Source of the DNA: Deltaproteobacteria bacterium
GTDB taxonomy: Bacteria; JAUYMQ01
NCBI GenBank assembly: GCA_030698575.1
Contig: JAUYMQ010000114.1
Span: 1 to 15,853, forward strand
Reading direction: 5' to 3'
DNA: 15,853 nt
In this document: one piece after another, positions 1 through 6,899 of the stretch
How the letters are laid out: each line of letters starts with the position of its first letter
How positions within the stretch are numbered: position 1 is the stretch's first letter
Position numbers and translations under genes: made by a program
Notes under the pieces: generated by a model
Told to the model about the DNA's origin: nothing
Database searches by the model: none
The model's input: the letters and a program-made list of their open reading frames with translations, nothing else

Positions 1-1
1 G

Positions 2-1222
2 GGCCCCGACGGAATCTGCGAAGCGGCGGCGGGCGCCGACGAGACGCAGGTGATTCCGGTCGGACAGGGAACCCCCGACTCGATTTGCGTGTCGGCCGGC
101 GCCGACGCCACCCTCGACACCGCCGCGCCATCCGGCGACGACGTCGTCGATGTGCCCAACAACCGGATCACCTCCGGCCCCGACGGTGTCTGCGACACCA
201 CGGCGGACATGAACGACGTGCAAAGCCTCCCCGTGGGGCAGGGGACGCCGAACAGCGTCTGCATCACCGCCGACAACCCCCTCGTCCGCAATCGCAACGT
301 GCGGATCCAGAACCTCGGCATCCGCTCTCCATCGGGTTTTGATGGAATCCATGTCGATCGCAGCGATTTCGTCGAGATCAACGCCATCATCATCGACGGA
401 ACGCTCGGGCCGCCGGGCCTGCCGGCCACGGGGCGGCACGGGGTCTTCGTGGATGCGCGATCCGTGAAGCCGGTGGTCAAGGCGTCGACGGCGCGCTTCC
501 TGAGCGGGTCCGGATTCCTGAACCAGGGCCCGGGCGCGGAGGTGAGCACCTCCCTGGCCGAGTTCAACTTCGGCTTCGGCTTCCTGCAGCAGCTCACCTC
601 GGGGGGGGCGGCGAGCAACGCGCTCTACAATGGCAACACCGCTCTGGCGAACACTTCGGGAGGCTTCGGTACCGGGGGGATCACCAACATATTTCAACGC
701 TGCTTGGCGTTCCAGAACACCGGGCCGGGATTCGTGCTGGGAGGTGTTGGGCACATCCTGTTCCAGGTCAATTCGTCGGGAAACTCGATCGGGGTTGAGG
801 GACGAGGCGTGGGGCTCCGGATCCGGAGTAGCCAGATCTCCAGCAATCTGGATGCCGGAATCCTCTTGCTGATGCAGGGGGACGATACCGCCGTGGGGAG
901 CGAGGTGTACGGCAACACTATCTTCGGCAACCGCAACGTCGGCGTCCGGATCAACGTGCCCGGCGTCGTGATGCGACGCAATCAGATCGGTCCGCGCAAG
1001 CTCAGCCTGCCCGTGCCGCAGGACGTGGGCGTCCTCCTCCAGTCGGGGGCCGAGGGCACCCTTCTGGAGCTGAACAAGCTGCAGAACAACTTCGACACCG
1101 ACGGCAACGTCTGCCCGCCCGCGGGTACCGCCTGCGATCTCGTGAATGGGGGCATGAACAACGCGGGAAGGCTGAACACCTTCAATGACGGCTACGTGCC
1201 GCCGCCGGGATTCGTCGACTGA
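2..1222 (+). CDS. Secreted-type right-handed beta-helix repeat protein, 5' end outside window
   Basis: The frame is open from base 2, so the gene starts upstream; the GTG at 50 lies inside a repeat and is not a credible start. At least 406 residues are present. The N-terminal part has a Cys-containing repeat: GPDGICE at base 2 and GPDGVCD at base 176, each followed by a PVGQGTPxSxC segment, a period of 58 residues (174 bp). The rest, from about base 290, is rich in short Gly/Asn turns such as NSSGNS, ISSNLDAG, YGNTIFGNRNVGV and MRRNQIG, the pattern of right-handed parallel beta-helix (NosD/pectate-lyase-like) coils. No catalytic residues can be assigned. Such proteins are usually secreted or surface-attached and bind or cleave polysaccharide; that role is inference. 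The end has two Cys (CPPAGTAC) and no obvious sorting signal. It is convergent with the gene ending at 1265. Confidence 0.8.
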   Translation, partial: GPDGICEAAAGADETQVIPVGQGTPDSICVSAGADATLDTAAPSGDDVVDVPNNRITSGPDGVCDTTADMNDVQSLPVGQGTPNSVCITADNPLVRNRNVRIQNLGIRSPSGFDGIHVDRSDFVEINAIIIDGTLGPPGLPATGRHGVFVDARSVKPVVKASTARFLSGSGFLNQGPGAEVSTSLAEFNFGFGFLQQLTSGGAASNALYNGNTALANTSGGFGTGGITNIFQRCLAFQNTGPGFVLGGVGHILFQVNSSGNSIGVEGRGVGLRIRSSQISSNLDAGILLLMQGDDTAVGSEVYGNTIFGNRNVGVRINVPGVVMRRNQIGPRKLSLPVPQDVGVLLQSGAEGTLLELNKLQNNFDTDGNVCPPAGTACDLVNGGMNNAGRLNTFNDGYVPPPGFVD

Positions 1223-1264
1223 GGCCGGTTTAGGGAGGAACGGATGGCGCCGCGCCGCCTTCGC

Positions 1265-2338
1265 TCAATTCCCGAGAGCGGCCGCCATGCGGATGGTCCC
1301 GCACCAGTAGGCGGCCGAGGCGACGATCTCGAGGATCGCCTCATCGCTGAAACCCGCCGCGCGGATCTCGTCGAATTCGGCATCGGTGAGGCGGTAGGAT
1401 GCGCGGGCCACGCTTCGCGCGAGCTTTTCGGCCCGATCCCACGCCGCGCTGTGGCCCGCCGCCCGATCTCTCCCGGTGCTCGCCGCGCCGAAGCCCGGGA
1501 AGCCCTCCTCATCAGCGACCGCCGATTCGATGAGCGGAACCCAGGCGGGCGCCATCGCCCCGGGCCGCGCGATGACGCCGAGCCAGGACGCTTCGGCTTC
1601 GAGAATCTCCGGGCAGGCCTCGAAGCGGCGGAGGAAGGGAGGCAGCGGCGCTCCGAGCGCGTTCCTGTAATCCGCTTCAAGCAGCGCCAGCGTCTCGGCG
1701 GCGGGGCGCGCCACCACAGGCTTGGGCGTGAAGTCGACACGCGCGCGCGTGAGCCGGCTGGCCATCGCCCGGCCAATGCGCTGTCCAAGCTCGAAGCGCA
1801 TGAGCGGTGCGGGGAGGTCGGGAAGGACCCCGAGGGCGTTGACTACGAGGTTCACCCGGGTGAAGTAGCCGGTTATGGCGACCGCTTCGAGAAACTCACA
1901 CTCACCGCCCACCGAACGGGTTGCCGCGGCAACAAGGGGCGGGGCGACCATCTTCGGCCTCTGGACCACTTCCTCGACGAATTGCCAGAGATCACCGAGC
2001 GGGCTCTGCGCCTCGCCGGACAGCTCCTGCCCGAGGGTTTCGATCTGCGCCTCGGACATGCCAATCGCCTTCAGAAACATGGTGTGCGCCCCGACGCAGT
2101 AGGGGCAGGCGTTCGCGCGCGAGGTTTGCACGGCGACCGTCTCCTTCGTCCGCCGTGGCATCTTGCCCGACTGGATGGTGGCCACGTGCCCCTTCCAGAT
2201 GGCGCGGAGCAGCGGCGGGCTAAGACTGAATGCCTGAAAGACGTTCGGAATGAGCGGGAAGGCGGTCAGGATGAGGCGGTAGAGCTCCTGGATCTCGCCC
2301 TTCGCCTCACGCGGGCCGACGGTTTTGATTCTTGCCAT
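1265..2338 (-). CDS. Two-domain AhpD/carboxymuconolactone decarboxylase-like protein
   Basis: 357 residues, about twice a single AhpD-like domain. The first half carries the peroxidase-type active site CPYCVGAH (C78, C81, H85) in the usual helical context, followed by GMSEAQIE, typical of the AhpD-like superfamily (alkylhydroperoxidase or peroxidase-related activity). The second half (about 215-357) ends with an AhpD-like helical tail (RLTDAEFDEIRAAGFSDEAIL, then AYWCGTIRMAAALG) but has no CxxC; the corresponding stretch reads GAASTGRDRAAGHSAAW. It probably detoxifies peroxides or acts as a thiol-dependent redox protein; the substrate is unknown. The ATG at 2338 follows queG by 12 bases, and the queG stop overlaps its Shine-Dalgarno (TGAGGAGA, 7 bases before ATG), so the two genes are translationally linked. 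Confidence 0.85.
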   Translation of the reverse strand: MARIKTVGPREAKGEIQELYRLILTAFPLIPNVFQAFSLSPPLLRAIWKGHVATIQSGKMPRRTKETVAVQTSRANACPYCVGAHTMFLKAIGMSEAQIETLGQELSGEAQSPLGDLWQFVEEVVQRPKMVAPPLVAAATRSVGGECEFLEAVAITGYFTRVNLVVNALGVLPDLPAPLMRFELGQRIGRAMASRLTRARVDFTPKPVVARPAAETLALLEADYRNALGAPLPPFLRRFEACPEILEAEASWLGVIARPGAMAPAWVPLIESAVADEEGFPGFGAASTGRDRAAGHSAAWDRAEKLARSVARASYRLTDAEFDEIRAAGFSDEAILEIVASAAYWCGTIRMAAALGN

Positions 2339-2350
2339 GGGCAGGTCTCC

Positions 2351-3487
2351 TCAGAAACGATGCGAGAAACCGGGCGGCGGCTTCTCGCCGCTCGCCCCGT
2401 TTCCCGCGACGTCTCGCAGGCGGTCGAGCGCCCAGCGCGCGTGCCGGCTCACCACCGCGTCGGGATCTTCAGCAAGGCGGGCCAGGGCGCGCTCGAAGCG
2501 CCGTTCGCCGGAGTTTCCCATAGCGATCGCGATATTGCGAAGCCAGCCTGCGCGCTCCGCCCGGCGCATGGCGGTTCCCTGTATGAAGCCTTCGTAGTCA
2601 GACTGAATGCGCTCGAGCAGCGCCCCCAGTTCCGGCGCCTCGGCGCCCGGCCGGGGCTCGAAATCCTCGATGCCGCCTGCGGGCGCGTCGCTGTTCCAGG
2701 GGCAGACGTCCTGGCAAATGTCGCAACCGTAGACGTGCGTTCCCATCCCGGCCCGAAGCGCGGGGTCGATTTCGCCGTGATGTTCGATGGTCAGATAGGC
2801 GATGCAACGCCGCGCGTCGAGCTGGTAGGGCGCCACGATGGCACCGGTCGGGCAGGCATCGATGCAGCGCCGGCAGGTCCCGCAGTGATCCGGTTCCCGC
2901 CGATCGGGAACCAGCGGGGCATCGGTGACAATCTCGCCGAGAAAGAGGAAGCTTCCGGCCCTCCGATCGATGACGCAGGTGTTCTTGCCGATCCAGCCGA
3001 CGCCCGCGTGCGCCGCGGCGACGTGCTCCAGCACGGGGCCCGTATCGACCCGCGTGGCGCATAGCGTGCCCGGGCGCAGCCGCTGAAGCGCGCGGGCGAG
3101 CCTCCTGACCCGCTTCTCCATGACGCGGTGGTAGTCGCGTCCCCAGGCGTAGCGCGAAATCCAGCCGCGTGACCGTTCACGCGGCGCGGTCGAAAGAGGG
3201 CGGGCGGTCTGGTAAGACATGGCCACGCAGAGAACGGATCGTGCCCCGGGCAGGAGCCGCCGTACGTCCATCCTTGTCTCCCGGCTGCGGCCCATCCAGT
3301 CCATCGTGCCGGCCTGTCCTCGCGCAAGCCAGTCGAGTAGCGATGCTGACTCGGGCCAGACCTCCGCGCGCGCGATGCCTGCGCGGGTGAAGCCGAGGGC
3401 GCGCGCTTTTTCCTTGATGAGCGCGGTGAGCGCGGCGTCCTCCCGCGCAGACGCCTTGCCGGGGTTCGATGCGTGTGTCGCCTCCAT
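2351..3487 (-). CDS. queG: Epoxyqueuosine reductase QueG
   Basis: 378 residues, the normal QueG length. QueG reduces epoxyqueuosine to queuosine at tRNA position 34, using cobalamin and two [4Fe-4S] clusters, in the cytoplasm. Visible features are the VDTGPVLEH segment with the conserved Asp (D148), the first cluster CGTCRRCIDACP (C202, C205, C208, C212), a further Cys at 228 (RRCIAYLTIEHHG), and the second cluster CDICQDVCPWN (C255, C258, C262). The C-terminal tail RAGWLRNIAIAMGNSG resembles the HEAT-like end found in many QueG proteins. The ATG at 3487 is preceded by an in-frame TAA at 3499-3497, so no longer start is possible. There is no good Shine-Dalgarno; a TAACGT hexamer sits 6 bases before the ATG. 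It is first in a two-gene operon with the AhpD-like gene. No other queuosine gene is in the window. Confidence 0.96.
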   Translation of the reverse strand: MEATHASNPGKASAREDAALTALIKEKARALGFTRAGIARAEVWPESASLLDWLARGQAGTMDWMGRSRETRMDVRRLLPGARSVLCVAMSYQTARPLSTAPRERSRGWISRYAWGRDYHRVMEKRVRRLARALQRLRPGTLCATRVDTGPVLEHVAAAHAGVGWIGKNTCVIDRRAGSFLFLGEIVTDAPLVPDRREPDHCGTCRRCIDACPTGAIVAPYQLDARRCIAYLTIEHHGEIDPALRAGMGTHVYGCDICQDVCPWNSDAPAGGIEDFEPRPGAEAPELGALLERIQSDYEGFIQGTAMRRAERAGWLRNIAIAMGNSGERRFERALARLAEDPDAVVSRHARWALDRLRDVAGNGASGEKPPPGFSHRF

Positions 3488-3491
3488 GCCA

Positions 3492-3499
3492 CCACGTTA
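3492..3499 (-). promoter_or_regulatory. Possible -10-like motif TAACGTGG ahead of queG
   Basis: On the minus strand this reads TAACGTGG, followed by four bases and then the queG ATG. The same 8-mer at the same distance precedes the divergent oxidoreductase gene at 3669. No -35 resembling TTGACA is visible 16 to 19 bases upstream here, so promoter function is uncertain. A weak GAGG lies about 12 bases from the ATG as an alternative ribosome site. Confidence 0.35.
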
Positions 3500-3550
3500 C
3501 CTCATGGCCAGTCGCGCCCGCCAGGGCGGCCGGGAAAGAAGCGTGCACGC

Positions 3551-3597
3551 AGGGGATTGCTTCGTCGCTGTCGCTCCTCGCAATGACATGCGAGGAG
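3551..3597. repeat. Palindromic dispersed-type repeat (REP-like) with hairpin
   Basis: The segment around ATTGCTTCGTCGCTGTCGCT contains a perfect 9-bp inverted repeat, CTCCTCGCA (3574-3582) and TGCGAGGAG (3589-3597), with a 6-base loop, plus ATTGC (3556-3560) against GCAAT (3580-3584). Very similar sequences are, from memory, dispersed through many unrelated bacterial genomes as intergenic repeats; copy number here cannot be checked from one window. It lies between the divergent queG and oxidoreductase promoters. There is no T-run, so it is not an intrinsic terminator. Confidence 0.65.
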
Positions 3598-3624
3598 TGG
3601 TGCAATGACATGCGAGGAGTAGTG
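3581..3624. repeat. 22-bp tandem duplication (two copies, one mismatch)
   Basis: Copies at 3581-3602 and 3603-3624 (CAATGACATGCGAGGAGTRGTG) differ at one position. Each carries the right arm TGCGAGGAG of the neighbouring hairpin, so the single left arm at 3574-3582 could pair with either copy. It sits directly upstream of the promoter for the isoprenoid cassette. Confidence 0.85.
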
Positions 3625-3632
3625 CAGCCTAC

Positions 3633-3662
3633 TTGACAGTTTTCACGCGCTTCTCCTAACGT
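3633..3662 (+). promoter_or_regulatory. Sigma70-like promoter for the isoprenoid cassette, predicted leaderless
   Basis: TTGACA at 3633-3638 is a perfect -35; after an 18-base spacer comes TAACGT at 3657-3662 as the -10. The ATG at 3669 is six bases after the -10, where transcription would be expected to begin. No Shine-Dalgarno lies in reach. Inference: the mRNA starts at or within a base or two of the ATG. Confidence 0.6.
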
Positions 3663-3668
3663 GGATTG

Positions 3669-5294
3669 ATGTCCCCGAGCAGCGAGTCCTCCAGCGCCGG
3701 TCCCGCCGGCCTCCTCCCGGAAGCGGCCGACGTGGTCGTCGTCGGGGCCGGTGTCGCCGGGCTCTTCGCGGCCCATTTCCTGGCCCGCGCGGGGCTGCGG
3801 CCGCTCGTTCTCGAGCAGAGCTACCACGCCGGCGGCTGTCTGAACGGCTTCACCCGCAAGGGATTCACATTCGACGCCGGCGACCAGTCTTTCGAGGAAC
3901 TGGGCATCGTCTTCCCCCTGCTCGCCGATCTCGATCTCCTCGACCGCTTCCAGTTTCGCCGATCGAACTACCGACTCGTCGCGCCCGGGATGGACGCGGT
4001 GATCGATTCCATCGACACGCTGGAGCGGGCCTTTCTCGGCGCCTTTCCGCGGGACCCCACGGGCGTCCGGTCGCTCTTCCGGGCGCTCCGTGAGGCCGAA
4101 GCGCTCCTGATCCCGCTTCTTGGCGCGTCCGGGCCGCTCTACCGCAGCGGTGCGAGGCGCGGCGCTGCGCTGGCCCGGGCGGGGCTGCACGTAGCCCGCC
4201 ACGGCGGGCGCCTGCGCGAAATGATGAACACGGGCGCGCGCGAGCTGGCCTCCGCGCACATCGAGGATCGGGAGCTGCGGAGCTTCGTCTCGCGCATCGG
4301 CTACAAGAACATGTCCTGGGCTGTGCTCGCCGGTTTCCTTCATTGCTGGGTGCATGACTACTGGTATCCGCAGGGGGGGCTCCAGGCTTTCTGCGACGGC
4401 CTGGTCGACGCGCTCCGGGAGCGGGGCGGCGAGGTTTGCTTCAAGACGCCGGTTGCTCGCGTCCTCGTCGCCGACGGGCGTGTCGAGGGCGTGGAGACGG
4501 CGCGGGGCGAGCGCATCGCCACGAGGCGGGTTGTCGCCTGCGGCGACATGAAGCGCCTTTACGGTGATCTGCTTCCGCCCGAGGCGCTGCCTGCGGCCGC
4601 GCGGGAGGAGGTCGCCCGGGGGGATCTTTCCGAGGCGCTCACGAGCGTTTACCTGGGCGTCGACGCCTCACCGGAACAGCTCTCCCCCATCCTCAAGACG
4701 CAGCACGTCTTCTACTTTCCGGAGTTGCGCATTCACGACCCAGAGGAGACGGCCGACGCCGGCCTTCACCGGGGCGCGTGGCTCGAAGTGAGCTGCCCGA
4801 CGCTTGCCGATCCATCTCTCGCGCCGCCGGGCAAGAGCGTCATCGTCCTGCAGACCATGGCCCCGGCCGCCTGGCTCGGCCGCTGGGGGCGCGAGGGGCG
4901 GGCCACGAAGGAGGTTTACCGCGCGATGAAGGACCGGGTGGCTGAGGAGATGATCGCCACGGCCGAGGGGCTTGTCCCCGATCTTTCCGGAAAGATTCTT
5001 TTCCGTGACGTGGGCACGCCGCTTTCGGCCGAGCGCTTCACCTTCAACGCCGCCGGCGCCACCGGCGGCTGGACCTTCGACCCCAATCGCAGCCTTCTGC
5101 GCGATCGCTACACACTGATCACCACGCCGATCGAGGGGCTGCAGACCGCCGGCCACTACGCGCTCTGGCCCGGCGGGGTGCCCTCCGCGGCGCTGTCCGC
5201 CCGCATCGCCGCGCTGCTCGCGTCGCGCCCGGCCCTGGCTGCCGTGGCGCGCCTGGCTGAGCGCGGAGCGGCGCGCATCGCGAAGCGGCGATGA
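3669..5294 (+). CDS. CrtI/CrtISO-family FAD-dependent oxidoreductase (phytoene-desaturase-like)
   Basis: 541 residues. After about 20 N-terminal residues comes the dinucleotide-binding fold VVVVGAGVAGL (GxGxxG at 26-31), with the ribose-binding acidic residue at E49, then HAGGCLNGFTRKGFTFDAG, typical of the CrtI/CrtISO/COG1233 family. The middle YPQGGLQAFCDGLVDAL and the C-terminal TAGHYALWPGGVPSAALS match the family's second FAD-contact region. Known members desaturate or isomerise carotenoids or saturate retinol; the exact reaction here cannot be read from the sequence. The ATG at 3669 was chosen over the TTG at 3666 because of the promoter spacing. Its TGA overlaps the ATG of the next gene (ATGA), so it is translationally coupled to the synthase, which supports an isoprenoid role. 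No transmembrane segment is obvious. Confidence 0.88.
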   Translation: MSPSSESSSAGPAGLLPEAADVVVVGAGVAGLFAAHFLARAGLRPLVLEQSYHAGGCLNGFTRKGFTFDAGDQSFEELGIVFPLLADLDLLDRFQFRRSNYRLVAPGMDAVIDSIDTLERAFLGAFPRDPTGVRSLFRALREAEALLIPLLGASGPLYRSGARRGAALARAGLHVARHGGRLREMMNTGARELASAHIEDRELRSFVSRIGYKNMSWAVLAGFLHCWVHDYWYPQGGLQAFCDGLVDALRERGGEVCFKTPVARVLVADGRVEGVETARGERIATRRVVACGDMKRLYGDLLPPEALPAAAREEVARGDLSEALTSVYLGVDASPEQLSPILKTQHVFYFPELRIHDPEETADAGLHRGAWLEVSCPTLADPSLAPPGKSVIVLQTMAPAAWLGRWGREGRATKEVYRAMKDRVAEEMIATAEGLVPDLSGKILFRDVGTPLSAERFTFNAAGATGGWTFDPNRSLLRDRYTLITTPIEGLQTAGHYALWPGGVPSAALSARIAALLASRPALAAVARLAERGAARIAKRR

Positions 5295-6220
5295 AAACCA
5301 TCGAGAAAACCCTCGACCGGGAAGCGACGCTCCACGCCCGGGCCGTCACGCGATTCCACGGCAAAACCTTCTATTTCGCCTCGCTCTTCCTGCCCGGGGA
5401 GATCCGTCACGCCATCTGGGCGCTCTACGCCTACACCCGGCGCCTCGACGATCTGGTGGATGAGAGCCCCGTGCCCGAGGTTGCAAGCGTTCAGCTCCGG
5501 CGGATCGACCGCTCGCTTTCCGCTCGCCTGGCCCGTCCCGGATCGAACCTTACCTACCTGGCGCTCACGCGCGCTGTCTCGCGCTTCGGCGTGCCTCACT
5601 TCTACTTCCACTCGCTTGCGGCGGGCCTCCGGATGGATCTCGAGCATGCGCCCTACGAGCGGTGGCGGGATCTCTATCGCTACTGCTGGCGCGTGGCGAG
5701 CGTCGTGGGCTTGATGGTCGCGCGAACCTTCGGGCGTTCCGATCCGGCCACCTTCCGGCGCGTAGTGGATTGCGGGATTGCGATGCAGCTCACGAACATC
5801 CTGCGTGACGTGGGCGAGGATCTCGAACGCGGCCGGATCTATCTGCCGAGGGAGGACATGGCGCGTTTCGGCGTCACGCCGGACATGCTCGCGAAACGGG
5901 AAGTGACCGAGCCGGTGAGAAAGCTCCTTGCCTTCGAGATCGCGCGAGCCAGGCGATACTACGAATCGGGGGCAGTGGTGCTCGGGCACGTGCGGGGGCG
6001 GGTGCGCGTGACCGCCACGCTCGCCCTCAGGCTCTACGCCCGGATTCTCGACAAGATCGAGGAGAACGGTTACGATGTTTTCACCCGCCGGGCTAGCGTC
6101 TCTCTTTCGGGAAAGCTGCTCGCCGCGCCACGCGTGCTCCTAGTTGCGTGGCTTCCGGCGGGCGGATCACAACCGGCCGTGCCACCCGTCAACATCGATT
6201 CCGGGCAGACCCATGAGTGA
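5291..6220 (+). CDS. Squalene/phytoene synthase family protein
   Basis: 309 residues, normal for the family. It condenses two prenyl diphosphates head to head (two GGPP to phytoene, or two FPP to presqualene diphosphate, squalene or diapophytoene). The first Asp-rich motif is RRLDDLVDE (D53, D57) and the second is QLTNILRDVGEDLERGRIYLP (D173, D177), both needed for Mg-diphosphate binding. The next residues, REDMARFGV, are also standard. It starts in an ATGA overlap with the FAD oxidoreductase and overlaps the phosphatase gene by 8 bases, so three genes form one unit. Only one synthase is present, unlike the HpnC/HpnD pair of hopanoid clusters, which favours a carotenoid-type product, but substrate length cannot be decided from sequence. 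The C-terminal 30 residues (about 280-309) look unstructured. Confidence 0.93.
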   Translation: MKTIEKTLDREATLHARAVTRFHGKTFYFASLFLPGEIRHAIWALYAYTRRLDDLVDESPVPEVASVQLRRIDRSLSARLARPGSNLTYLALTRAVSRFGVPHFYFHSLAAGLRMDLEHAPYERWRDLYRYCWRVASVVGLMVARTFGRSDPATFRRVVDCGIAMQLTNILRDVGEDLERGRIYLPREDMARFGVTPDMLAKREVTEPVRKLLAFEIARARRYYESGAVVLGHVRGRVRVTATLALRLYARILDKIEENGYDVFTRRASVSLSGKLLAAPRVLLVAWLPAGGSQPAVPPVNIDSGQTHE

Positions 6221-6875
6221 TCGAGTTCCATCCGTTACGGGTGATCTCCCCAAGTTCGCCCTTCGCATCGTGCCCCGTAGCGAGATCACCCGGGTTCATC
6301 TCGTCAGGCACGGCGTGGTGAGCGACGAGTGGCGCGACCGGGTCTACGGACAACTCGACGCGCCCCTGTCGGAGAAGGGCCTGGCGCAGGCAGAGGCGCT
6401 CTCGGCGCGGATGGCGTCAACGCCCCTAGACTTCATCTACGCGAGCGATCTCTGCCGCGCCCTCGACACGGCGCGCGCGATCGCCCGGCCGCATGCGCTC
6501 GAGGTCAGCGCCGTGCCGGCCTTCCGCGAAGCTTCCTATGGCCACTGGCAGGGGCGGCGCTGGATGGACATTCTTTCCGAGGACGCCGACGAGGTTCGCG
6601 CCATCTATGCCGACTTCGGCGGCGCCAGGATGAAGGATGGCGAAAGCCTTGCGGAACTCGGCCAGCGCGTGATGCCCGCTTTCCGGGAGATCGTGGAACG
6701 ACATCGCGGGGAAAGTGTAGCTATTGCGAGCCATGGCGGGGTCATCCGCGTGATCCTGGCGGATGCGCTCCGGATGGAGCTGGCGGCAACCGCGCGCATC
6801 GAGCAGTTCAACTGCTCTCTGAACGTGCTCGATTACGGGCCCGAGGGTGTGCGCGTCCGGCTGGTGAATGGATAG
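6213..6875 (+). CDS. Histidine phosphatase family protein (phosphoglycerate-mutase fold)
   Basis: 220 residues. Catalytic residues are visible: LVRHG (R32, H33, G34, phosphohistidine), the acid/base Glu in FREASYGHWQG (E106), and the second His in IASHGGVIRV (H174). The YGQLDAPLSEKG and YASDLCRALDTA segments are typical of CobC/GpmB-like phosphatases. The ATG at 6213 (CATGAGTGA) overlaps the synthase stop by 8 bases and fixes the start, because the protein then begins close to the conserved core. The substrate is unknown; placement suggests a prenyl phosphate or a sugar phosphate of the same pathway, but these enzymes are promiscuous and this is inference. It converges on the next minus-strand gene with a 24-base gap and no clear terminator hairpin. 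Confidence 0.9.
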   Translation: MSDRVPSVTGDLPKFALRIVPRSEITRVHLVRHGVVSDEWRDRVYGQLDAPLSEKGLAQAEALSARMASTPLDFIYASDLCRALDTARAIARPHALEVSAVPAFREASYGHWQGRRWMDILSEDADEVRAIYADFGGARMKDGESLAELGQRVMPAFREIVERHRGESVAIASHGGVIRVILADALRMELAATARIEQFNCSLNVLDYGPEGVRVRLVNG

Positions 6876-6899
6876 GAAAACAACAGCACGGGATGATTA

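Noticed and set aside
50-52. GTG at 50 as the true start of the beta-helix gene
   Set aside because: The frame is open upstream and the preceding codons encode the first half of the same Cys repeat, so the gene continues beyond the window.
1440-1560. Frameshift that might have removed the second CxxC in the AhpD-like protein
   Set aside because: None of the three minus-strand frames through this stretch contains a CxxC, and the frame resumes family-like sequence on both sides, so a genuine divergence is more likely.
1244-3064. A 606-codon plus-strand open frame with a good GGGAGGA ribosome-like site before its ATG
   Set aside because: It lies antisense to two recognisable, conserved proteins (the AhpD-like protein and QueG), has an Arg/Gly/Ala/Pro-rich composition without any motif, and is a typical GC-rich shadow frame.
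3581-3624. Possible CRISPR array
   Set aside because: There are only two directly adjacent 22-bp units with no spacers and no cas genes; it is a simple tandem duplication.
3177-4355. A 392-codon minus-strand open frame across the oxidoreductase and the repeat region
   Set aside because: It is antisense to the FAD-binding domain and crosses the promoter region; part of its sequence is a second frame of queG. No family resemblance.
3669-6875. A complete carotenoid or hopanoid biosynthetic cluster
   Set aside because: Only one synthase, one oxidoreductase and a phosphatase are present, with no cyclase, prenyl transferase or second desaturase, so only a partial pathway can be claimed.
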